From the NCBI GenBank assembly GCA_963789495.1, contig CAWBLP010000004.1:62001-126000 (forward strand): DNA of 64,000 bases, written 5' to 3'. The DNA is from CAWBLP01 sp963789495. GTDB lineage: Bacteria; Pseudomonadota; Alphaproteobacteria; Acetobacterales; Acetobacteraceae. Position 1 is the stretch's first letter. Each line of letters begins with the position of its first letter. Below are positions 27,360 to 35,200 of this stretch, piece by piece. The translations under genes and the position numbers were made by a program. The notes under the pieces are model-generated. The model searched no databases. It saw only the letters and a list, made by a program, of their open reading frames with translations, and was not told the origin of the DNA.

Positions 27360-27962
27360 TCAGCCTGCCGTCGTTGCGGCGGCGGTGCCCTGCACCATGG
27401 TGACGCCCACCATGTCTCCCTCGCGCACGATCGAGGCGAGACGGGCCTCTTCCCAGCCTTCGGTTCCGGCAGGGCGCAGCGGCAACACCATCCAGCGGTA
27501 ATCGGCGGTGGAATCCACCACGCGCAGTTTCACCTGGTCCGGCAGCACGGTTCCCCATTCCGCCAGCAGGCCACGCGGATCCCTGACGGCCCGGGCGCGA
27601 TAGGCGGCGGATTTGTACCAGAACGGCGGGTAGCCGAGCACCGCGCGCGGATAGCAGCTGCACAGCGTGCAGACGACCAGGTGATGCAGGTCCGGCGTGT
27701 CTTCCAGCACGCCCAGCGGGGGCATGCCGCGCATCGGAATGTCCAACGCTTCGGCCGCCTTGGAGCCGTCCTCCAGCATCTGCGCGCGGTAGCTGGGATC
27801 GAGCCAGGCCTTCGCAACCATGCGCGCACCCTGCCCGGGATTGGCACGATCGGTGACCGCGATGCGTTCGGAAATCTCGGTTGGGGACGCAAGCCCTTTC
27901 TGCATCAGCAGCGACCGCACCGCGGTCAGCAACTTCTCGCCGTCGGTTTCCAGGAGAGTCAT
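27360..27962 (-). CDS. Nitrile hydratase alpha subunit-like (cobalt-type)
   Basis: The 200-residue protein has the metal-claw motif VCTLCSC (Cys98, Cys101, Cys103). Thr after the first Cys is the cobalt-type signature; Fe-type enzymes have Ser. PPFWYKSAAYRARAVRDPRGLLAEWG and LRVVDSTADYRWMVLPLRP also fit the alpha subunit. Family members hydrate nitriles to amides, or thiocyanate in SCNase. Its ATG overlaps the upstream stop (ATGA). No metallochaperone/activator or amidase gene is seen close by. Confidence 0.9.
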   Translation of the reverse strand: MTLLETDGEKLLTAVRSLLMQKGLASPTEISERIAVTDRANPGQGARMVAKAWLDPSYRAQMLEDGSKAAEALDIPMRGMPPLGVLEDTPDLHHLVVCTLCSCYPRAVLGYPPFWYKSAAYRARAVRDPRGLLAEWGTVLPDQVKLRVVDSTADYRWMVLPLRPAGTEGWEEARLASIVREGDMVGVTMVQGTAAATTAG

Positions 27963-28237
27963 GCCGGCTCCAGCCAATGCTCGTAGATTTCCACGACCAG
28001 GTCGTCACCCGCGCGGCCCTCCTGCCAGACGGCGGGCTGCTCGAAGCGCACATGATACAGGGGTCGGCCCGATGCAGGCCGGGCGAAGGCCAGATCCTCC
28101 GGATTGGGATAGCAGCCCAGCGGGCGCAGCACGGTGCCATGCATTCCCCGCACATAGTGCGGCGTGCGGATGTGAACCGGTCCACGCGTCTCCGGCCAGT
28201 CATCCTTCACCCGCACGACCTGTCCCGGCGCGAACAT
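27959..28237 (-). CDS. Nitrile hydratase beta subunit, C-terminal domain-like small subunit
   Basis: The 92-residue protein corresponds only to the SH3-like C-terminal domain of a standard beta subunit: FAPGQVVRVKDDWP, then RTPHYVRGMHGTV at 24-36. The Arg of YVRG matches the conserved beta arginine that touches the oxidised cysteine claw. LYHVRFEQPAVW and a final VVEIYEHWLEPA complete the domain. It overlaps its neighbours at both ends, so three separate chains are made in series. Confidence 0.88.
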   Translation of the reverse strand: MFAPGQVVRVKDDWPETRGPVHIRTPHYVRGMHGTVLRPLGCYPNPEDLAFARPASGRPLYHVRFEQPAVWQEGRAGDDLVVEIYEHWLEPA

Positions 28238-28545
28238 CAGGAAGCCTCCAGCGCGCTGCGCAGCTCGTCTTCCGTGATAATCCCTTTGCGCAGCAGATTG
28301 TCGGTGATCGAGCGGATCCAGCGCCGGTAGTAGCTGAGCCGGTGATACTCGGCCTCAGGGATGGACTCGATGCCGCGCCGCAGCTCGTCCACGGTCATGA
28401 CCTGCTTCATGCCGAGGATCTGACGCAGCGCATCGACCTCCTTGTCGAAATCGGTCAGCGCGTGCGGTTCGATATCCACCGCTTCGCACATGAACTTGGT
28501 GGCACCGCCCAGGTCGTGGTGCGCGCGGGGCACGTCCTTTTCCAT
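28237..28545 (-). CDS. Nitrile hydratase beta subunit, N-terminal domain-like small subunit
   Basis: The 102-residue protein matches the helical N-terminal half of nitrile hydratase beta subunits. The key segment is EAEYHRLSYYRRWIRSI (65-80), where ordinary beta subunits have the SYYERW motif with a catalytic-site Arg. It then has LLRKGIITEDELRSAL. The stop and the next start share one base (TGATG). Together with the next two genes it forms a three-subunit enzyme resembling toyocamycin nitrile hydratase or thiocyanate hydrolase. Confidence 0.85.
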   Translation of the reverse strand: MEKDVPRAHHDLGGATKFMCEAVDIEPHALTDFDKEVDALRQILGMKQVMTVDELRRGIESIPEAEYHRLSYYRRWIRSITDNLLRKGIITEDELRSALEAS

Positions 28546-28586
28546 GGACCGACGATAGCGCGGTCGGCGCCCGCCGCAAACTTATC

Positions 28587-28620
28587 CCGCCACGAACTTA
28601 GGGCCGCCACGAACTTAGGG
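28587..28620. repeat. Perfect 17 bp tandem repeat over a stop codon
   Basis: CCGCCACGAACTTAGGG occurs twice back to back (28587-28603 and 28604-28620). A poorer copy (CCGCCGCAAACTTATCC) sits at 28571-28587. The second copy contains the TAA stop of the SH3-domain gene on the minus strand. Confidence 0.85.
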
Positions 28621-29394
28621 CTTGATGATCTCGTCCGGCAGCGTGCCCCAGATCTGGCTGCGGCGCAGGAAGCCGCGATAGGCGCCAACCTGCATCTGAC
28701 ACCAATCGGATCGCGCCTCACAGGACCGGATGCGCCCGATCACCCCCGGCTTCAGTACCGCCACGGCGGGCGCGGTGTCGTGCGGCGCGGCCCGCAAAGT
28801 GGCCTCGGGGCCGGTGACCAGGAAGCTTCGCCGGCCAGTCAAGGTGGCCTGATGAACCCAGCCGCGAATTCCGTCCGGGTCCTTGATCAGGCGCCAGACT
28901 TCGAATTCCCGCTCGATCTCCACCGGCAGATCGCGACGCTTGTATTCCCACTCGATCGGGTAGCGGGTTCCAGGTCCCGACCGCAGGTTCACATCGTCGG
29001 AGCGCAGCGAGGCGAAGCGGGGCAGCGGCAGGCTGGTGGTGGCGCCCTTGGTTGGATCGATGGCCGGAACGGGCTTAGCGGCCGGTGGCGCGGCGGGCTG
29101 CTCTGCCGGTTTCACCGCGGGCTTGTCGGGCGCCGCAGCGACAGGCTTCGCTGCGGCCGGCATACTGGTCGGCTTCTGAGCGTGGGCCGCGCCATGCGGC
29201 GTAACAACCGGCGTATGGTGCCTGGGGGCGGCTTGCTGGACCGGCGTCCGCGGGGCGGCGGCAGGCGTCCCCGAATGGGTTTGCTGCGCGGGTTTGTGGG
29301 ACTCCGTTTGTGCCCACGCCGTCGAGCCCCCGATGGCGAGTGACTTAACACTCACAGCCAGGCGAACGAACGCGGCCAGAATAGCTCGCTGCAT
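28615..29394 (-). CDS. Bacterial SH3-domain exported protein
   Basis: The 259-residue protein has a signal peptide ending near STAWAQT and a long Pro/Ala/His-rich low-complexity region (about 30-125). Two SH3-like segments follow: VNLRSGPGTRYPIEWEYKRRDLPVEI with GIRGWVHQATLTGRRSF, and ATLRAAPHDTAPAVAVLKPGVIGRI with WCQMQVGAYRGFLRRSQIWG, each in order. Such SH3_4 proteins bind cell-wall peptides or serve as periplasmic adaptors. Function is not known. It precedes the nitrile hydratase-like genes on the same strand. Confidence 0.85.
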   Translation of the reverse strand: MQRAILAAFVRLAVSVKSLAIGGSTAWAQTESHKPAQQTHSGTPAAAPRTPVQQAAPRHHTPVVTPHGAAHAQKPTSMPAAAKPVAAAPDKPAVKPAEQPAAPPAAKPVPAIDPTKGATTSLPLPRFASLRSDDVNLRSGPGTRYPIEWEYKRRDLPVEIEREFEVWRLIKDPDGIRGWVHQATLTGRRSFLVTGPEATLRAAPHDTAPAVAVLKPGVIGRIRSCEARSDWCQMQVGAYRGFLRRSQIWGTLPDEIIKP

Positions 29395-29478
29395 GGCCTA
29401 TCCCTGCCAAGCCGCGGCGCGTCGGGTCAAGTTTACTCGTCGGTCACGGAGCGGGCTCGAGTTACGCGGTCAGACGAT

Positions 29479-29868
29479 TCACAGCGAAATGATCTGACCC
29501 GATCCGACCGCAGACAAAAAAGTGGCTACACCGGCCACCTCGACACCGGGAAGCAGTCCGGCGGCATCCAGCGCTTCCGCACGCAGCCCTGCCTCGCAGG
29601 CGATCAGGCGAACGCCGAGCTCCCGTGTCACCTCGCGCAGCTCTTCGAACCCCGCGACCCCCGCCGCACGCACTCGCTGGTCCCGAGCGGCATCCGCCAG
29701 TCCACTCCAGTCGGTCAGCAGCGCATGGCATCCGGCATTGGTGGCGAACATGACGACCGTCCGCCCGAGCGCCGAGGCACCGGACGCCAGCACAAACGCG
29801 TAATGCGCCCGGTCATGGCTGCCGGACAGCAGCAGGATACCCAGCGGCGCGACCGTGTCAGATGGCAC
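29479..29868 (-). CDS. DsrE-family protein
   Basis: The product of about 129 residues has the DsrE/F-like fold: LGILLLSGSHDRAHYAFVLA, ALGRTVVMFATNAGCHALL, FEELREVTRELGVRLIACEAG, and GVEVAGVATFLSAV, matching proteins of sulfur-relay and peroxiredoxin-like families. A cysteine in IACEAG is at the usual active position. GTG 29868 is the best start and would overlap the ThiF-like stop by 11 bases; an upstream start at 29928 is possible. Pairing with a ThiF/MoeB protein fits sulfur transfer. Confidence 0.72.
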   Translation of the reverse strand: MPSDTVAPLGILLLSGSHDRAHYAFVLASGASALGRTVVMFATNAGCHALLTDWSGLADAARDQRVRAAGVAGFEELREVTRELGVRLIACEAGLRAEALDAAGLLPGVEVAGVATFLSAVGSGQIISL

Positions 29869-30681
29869 AGACAGGCGCCGCGGCTTCGCTGTGATGCGTG
29901 AGGTCCTTGATGCTCGCCTGCTGCCCACACAAGGCGCAGTCTGGGTCGGGGCGCAGCTTCACGGTCCGGAAGCGGGTCGCCAGGGCATCCCAGACCAGGA
30001 GACGGCCTGACAGCGTCTCGCCGATGCCCAAGATCTCCTTCAGAACCTCGGTCGCCTGGAGTGTCCCCATCACACCCGTCACCGCCCCAAGCACCCCCGC
30101 CTCGCTGCAGCTCGGTACCATCCCGGGGGCGGTGCCTCCGGATACAGGCAGCGATAGCACGGGCCGCCCTCATGCGGCTTGAACACCGAGAGCTGGCCAT
30201 CGAACCTGAGCACTGCCGCGGACACCAACGTGCGGCGCGCCAGCACACAGGCGTCGGCGGCCAGAAACCGGGTCGGGAAATTGTCGGTGCCGTCACAGAC
30301 CAGATCGTAGCGACCGATCAGGTCGAGTGCGTTGTCCGGGGTGAGACGGACCGGATGCGTCTCGATCCTGACGCCCGGGTTGATCGCATGCGCCATCTCT
30401 GCCGCCGACGCCGCCTTCGGCATGCCGATGCGGTCCGTCGTATGGGCGATCTGACGCTGCAGGTTCGACAGCTCCACCTGATCGTCGTCGACGATCCCGA
30501 TGGTGCCGATACCGGCTGCGGCGAGGTAGAGTACCAACGGCGAGCCGAGCCCGCCGGCGCCGATCACCAGGACCCGGGCAGCCTTGAGCTTTGCCTGGCC
30601 GGTGCCACCGACTTCCCGCAGCAGGATATGACGCGAGTAGCGGCGGATCTCATCTTCGTCGAAATCGAGGTCCATAGGCAT
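29858..30681 (-). pseudogene. ThiF/MoeB-family adenylyltransferase, frameshifted
   Basis: Residues 1-200 read as E1-like MoeB/ThiF: YSRHILLREVGGTGQAKL, VLVIGAGGLGSPLVLYLAAAG (ATP site), DDDQVELSNLQRQ, CDGTDNFPTRF, and the first zinc pair CYRCLYPEAPPPG. There the frame fails. The expected remainder MVPSCSEAGVLGAVTGVMG, TLQATEVLKEILG and CALCG lies in another frame and ends at 29858. One missing base near 30121-30126, in a C/G run, restores a 274-residue protein. The family activates ThiS/MoaD-like sulfur carriers by adenylation. Error is more likely than true loss. Confidence 0.85.
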
Positions 30682-30807
30682 GCGATATGGTGCGTGCTTC
30701 CCGGCTTGAAAGGAAGTGCCCGCCCACTGCACCAGTGATCGGCAGGATGACGTGGTCGGCGCGCCGCTCTAGTCTCGCCGCCGAACCAGAAAACGGCGGG
30801 TGGGGTC

Positions 30808-31857
30808 ATGGAGTTCGGTCTGTTTCACGAGTTTCCGTCGCTTCCGGGCCACTCCGATGCCGACGCTTTCGATGCGGCGTTTGACCTGGTCGATGGGGCG
30901 GAGCGCTGGGGCCTTGACGCAATCTGGCTGGCGGAACTGCATTTCGACCCGCCTCGCTCGGTGCTGTCGGCGCCGCTATGCATCGCCAGCGCGATCGCGG
31001 CCCGGACACAACGGGTAAAAATCGGCATCGCGGTGCAGGTACTGCCGCTGTGCAACCCGCTGCGCATTGCCGAGGAAGCCGCAACGGTGGATCAGATCAG
31101 CCGTGGCCGGCTGATTTTCGGGGTCGGCCGCAGTGGCGTGGCGAAGACCTATGAGGCGTACGGCGTGCCATACGCCGAGAGCAAGGAACGCTTCACCGAA
31201 ACCCTGGACATCATCCGTCTGGCCTGGACCCAGCCGACGATCTCCTATGCCGGGCGGCATTTCCAGTTCCAGGACGTCGCCGTAATGCCGCGGCCGTTTC
31301 AGCAGCCGATGCCGGAAATCCGCGTTGCGGCGACCAGCGCCGACACGTTCGGCACCACGGGCGAGCAGGGGCTACCGATCTTCCTGGCGGTGCGGCACGA
31401 GGATGCAAGGATGTTCGCGCCGCAGATCGACGCGTACCGGGCGGCCTGGCGGGCAGCGGGCCATTCCGGCAACGGCCAGGTGTTCCTTCGTGCGCCGGGT
31501 TACCTCGCGGCGAGTGCCGAACAGGCGCGGGCGGAGATGGAGCCGAGCCTGATCCATTATTATCGGGCGCAGGCAGCGCTGCTGTCGGATTCTGCCGGAC
31601 GGGCTGGCGTCGATGGTGCCGACCGACGGGCACAGATCGCGCACCGGCTGGCTACCATAAGCTATGAGGAGGCAGTGAAGGGTTCGGTTTTTATTGGCAC
31701 GCCTGACAGCGTCATCGCCCAACTGCGGCATGTGCGCGACGAGCTTGGGCTCGATGGCGTGCTGCTGGAGCTGAACTGCGGCGGCCAGGTCGCGCACGCC
31801 CACGAGATGAACGCATTGCGGCTGTTGTGCGAGGAGGTGATGCCGGCGTTGCGCTGA
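30808..31857 (+). CDS. LLM-class flavin-dependent oxidoreductase (luciferase-like)
   Basis: The 349-residue protein is a bacterial luciferase-like TIM barrel: MEFGLFHEFPSL, WGLDAIWLAELHF, RTQRVKIGIAVQVLPLCNPLRIAEEAATVDQ, GRLIFGVGRSG, and late VFIGTPDSVIAQLRHVRDELGLDGVLLEL. These enzymes use FMNH2 or F420 to oxidise varied substrates, and the substrate is unknown. It is divergent from the ThiF-like gene. Confidence 0.9.
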   Translation: MEFGLFHEFPSLPGHSDADAFDAAFDLVDGAERWGLDAIWLAELHFDPPRSVLSAPLCIASAIAARTQRVKIGIAVQVLPLCNPLRIAEEAATVDQISRGRLIFGVGRSGVAKTYEAYGVPYAESKERFTETLDIIRLAWTQPTISYAGRHFQFQDVAVMPRPFQQPMPEIRVAATSADTFGTTGEQGLPIFLAVRHEDARMFAPQIDAYRAAWRAAGHSGNGQVFLRAPGYLAASAEQARAEMEPSLIHYYRAQAALLSDSAGRAGVDGADRRAQIAHRLATISYEEAVKGSVFIGTPDSVIAQLRHVRDELGLDGVLLELNCGGQVAHAHEMNALRLLCEEVMPALR

Positions 31858-32227
31858 CCGCTGGCGAAATTCCGCGGCCGCGATGATCGCGCTGGCCATC
31901 GCGTTTCGGAATCCACGCTGCGGATCAGTCATGGTCATGCAAACGTGATGAAGACCTCAAACGACTTTCTGGTTGATGCCAGTCGCCGGGCGGAATCGTT
32001 CGGCATAGCACAAACGATAACGCCGTTTTGACTCAAGACTTTGCGAAGAAATTTTGACCAACCCTCGCGTTTAGGCGAAATATTCCGCAGGAGTTCGGTT
32101 CCTCGCAACCTCTGCATCGTTTGATCGGGATCGGCGGCAGCTGCCGCGTCCGAACGCGTGCACGTGCGCCGTGGCGAGCCGATTCGGTTCGGTACCGATA
32201 CTTCGCGTGGCAAAGGGAAACGTTGGT
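31858..32227 (+). other. Intergenic region upstream of the autotransporter
   Basis: No gene is supported in these 370 bases. The stretch 31960-32090 is clearly more AT-rich than its surroundings and holds two similar TTTTGAC sequences (near 32026 and 32053), which could be -35-like elements. No convincing -10 partner was found. It probably contains the autotransporter promoter. Confidence 0.4.
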
Positions 32228-35200
32228 ATGATAACGATACGGTTGGCCGCCATGGGCAATCCGCCTCCGGTGAGCCTGAAGTCGCGCCTTGTTGGTGCCA
32301 GCTCACTTGCGTTGCTGGCCTTGCTGGCGCTGCCGGTTGCGGCGCGGGCTCAGACGGTCACCGCCACCGACACGGCGTCGCTGATCAGCGCGATCAATCA
32401 GGTGAATGCCGGCACCGCGACCGCCATCAATGTCACCACCCCAATCACCCTGAGCAGCGAGCTGCCCGCCATCGTGCGCAGCGTCACCATCACCGGCAAC
32501 GGCAACACAATCAGCGGCAACAATGCCTTTCGCGTGTTCTCCGTGGGTGACGGCAGCACCGCGGTCAGCGTGTCCATCCAGAATGCGGTCCTGGCACAAG
32601 GTGCCGCTGCCGGAGGTGTCGGCGCGACTGGAAGCACCGGCGGCGGCGGCGGCCTCGGCGCCGGTGGGGCGATTTTCGTCAACAGCGCCGCCAACGTCAG
32701 CCTCAGCGGAGTCAGCTTCAGCGGTAATACCGCGACCGGCGGCACCGGCGGGATCGGGAGCGGGACCGCAGCAGGCGGCGGTGGCGGCGGCGGGCTAGGT
32801 GGCTCAGGGGGCGCCGGCGGCGTGGTCGGTATCGTACCCTCAGCCGGTGGCGGCGGCGGCGGCGGCGTTGGAACCACGGCGACCGGCGGTGCAGGCTCCA
32901 ACCAGGACGGAGCCGTTGCCGGCAACGGCGGACCGGGCAATCTCACCGACGCCGGAAGTGGTGGCGGCACGCTAAGCGGCACCACGGGCGGCGCCGATGG
33001 CGGTGGCGGTGGCGGTGGCGGGCCGATCGCGGTGCTCGCCAATAATGGCGGGGGCGGAGGTGGAGTGAATGGCGCCTTCGCCGGCGGTGTCAACGGCACC
33101 AATGGGGGCTTGGGCGGCGGCGGCGGCGGCGGTTCATCCGTCAGCGGCATCGGCGGGCTCGGCGGCGATGGCGGATTCGGCGGGGGCGGGGGCGGTGCGG
33201 GCTTCGCCGGTGGCGGTGCGATCCCTAATCCGGGCGGCAATGGCGGGTTTGGCGGCGGCGGCGGTGGCGGCAACGGGGGCGACGGTGGCACCGGCGGGTT
33301 CGCGGCCGGAAGCGGCGGCGACAGCTTCAGCGGCGGGGGCGGCGCCGGCCTCGGCGGTGCCGTGTTCGTTGCCCTGGGCGGCTCACTGACCGTCACCGAC
33401 GGCGGCTTCGACGGCGGCAATGCGGTGGCCGGTGGCACGGCCGGTGGCGTCGACGCGACCGCGGGCAGCGCGGCTGGAGGCGCGCTGTTCCTGAATGGCA
33501 CCACGCTCAGCTACACAGTGACCACCGGCAACACCAGTACGATCGCCCAGGACATCGCCGATGCCGACAGCATCGGCCAGGCCGGATCCTTGGCCAAATC
33601 AGGTGCCGGCACGCTCATCCTGACCGGGACCAACACCTACGCCGGAGGCACCACAATCTCCGCCGGAACCTTGCAGATCGGCGACGGCGGAGCCGCAGGC
33701 AGCATCACCGGAAATGTCGCCGACAGCGGCCTGCTGGCATTCAACCGGTCCGATACGCTGACCTATGCCGGAGCGGTCTCCGGCAGCGGCGGGCTCGCGC
33801 AACTCGGCGCCGGTACGCTCATCCTGACCGGGACCAACACCTACACCGGCGGCACCACGATCACCGATGGCACCTTGCAGGTCGGCAGTGGCGGAACCGC
33901 GGGCAGCATCACCGGAAATGTCACCGATAATGCTGCCCTGGTATTCAACCGGTCGGACGCCGTCACCTTTGGCGGCGCCATCAACGGGACCGGCAGCCTC
34001 ACGCAGCTCGGGACGGGCACCCTGATTCTAACCGGAACCAACTCTTATGCGGGCGGCACGACGATCACGGCTGGCACGCTGCAGATCGGCAGCGGCGGAA
34101 CCTCCGGCAGCATCACGGGCAATGTCACCGACAACAGCGTGCTGGCGTTCAACCGGTCTGATACACTTACCTTCGCCGGCACCATCTCAGGGACCGGCAG
34201 CCTTACCCAGCTCGGCGCGGGCACCCTGATCCTGACTGGCGCCAATGGATACACCGGTGGCACGACCATCACCGCCGGTACGCTGCAGATCGGCAACGGC
34301 GGGACCAGCGGCAGCATCACCGGCAATGTGTCCGATAGCGGCACACTGGCGTTCGACCGGTCCGACACGCTGACCTATGGGGGCACTGTGTCGGGCGGCG
34401 GTGGGCTCAGTCAGGTAGGCAGTGGCACGCTGATCCTGACCGGCGCCAACAGCTATACCGGCGGCACGGTGATCGCTGCCGGAACGCTGCAAGGCAACAC
34501 GGTCAGCCTGCAAGGTAACATCCTGGACAATGCCCGCCTGGTGTTCGATCAGGCCAGCGCTGGAACCTATGCGGGCGTCGTCTCCGGCACCGGCACTTTG
34601 CTGAAGCAAAATGCCGGGATTCTTACCCTGACCGCGGGCAATACCTATGCTGGCGGCACCACGGTCAACGGCGGCATATTGCGGCTGGGCCCTGGCGCAT
34701 CGCTTTCTCCGGCAGGAACGTTGACGATCAGCGCCGGCACGTTCGATCTGAACGGCAATGTGCAGACCATCGCCGGCCTGTCCGGCGCGGGGGACACGCT
34801 CGCCCTCGGCACTGGCACGCTGTTCGTCAACCAGAGCACCACCACCGCCTATGGCGGCACCGTCACCGGCACAGGAGGTCTCACGCTGCAAGGCGGCGGA
34901 ACGCTGATCCTGACCGGCAACAGCTCGGGCTTCGGTGGGACGACAACCGTGCAGTCCGGTATGCTGGTGGTCGGCAATTCGACCTATCCGGGCGCGTCGC
35001 TGGGCAGTAACGTGTTCGTGCAGTCGAACGGTGTACTGCGTGGACACGGTACGCTCGGTGGTAACGTCACCAACGCCGGTGTCGTAATGCCGGGCGCCTC
35101 GATCGGGGTGCTGACGGTCAATGGCAATTACGTCCAGTCGGCCAATGGCACACTTGGTATCGAGGTCACTCCGGTTGCCACACCAGGTGTCGGCTACGAC

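Noticed and set aside
30831..30846. TGTTTCACG start of a possible parS site
   Set aside because: Only the first half matches; the second half is not palindromic and it lies inside the LLM oxidoreductase codons.
32398..33504. 368-codon proline-rich frame on the minus strand
   Set aside because: It is the complement of the glycine-rich autotransporter domain; GGN codons read as Pro or Ala in reverse. No ribosome site or family resemblance.
33595..34480. Regular repeats considered as a CRISPR array
   Set aside because: Units of about 205 bases encode protein repeats and are contiguous; no short repeat-spacer pattern.
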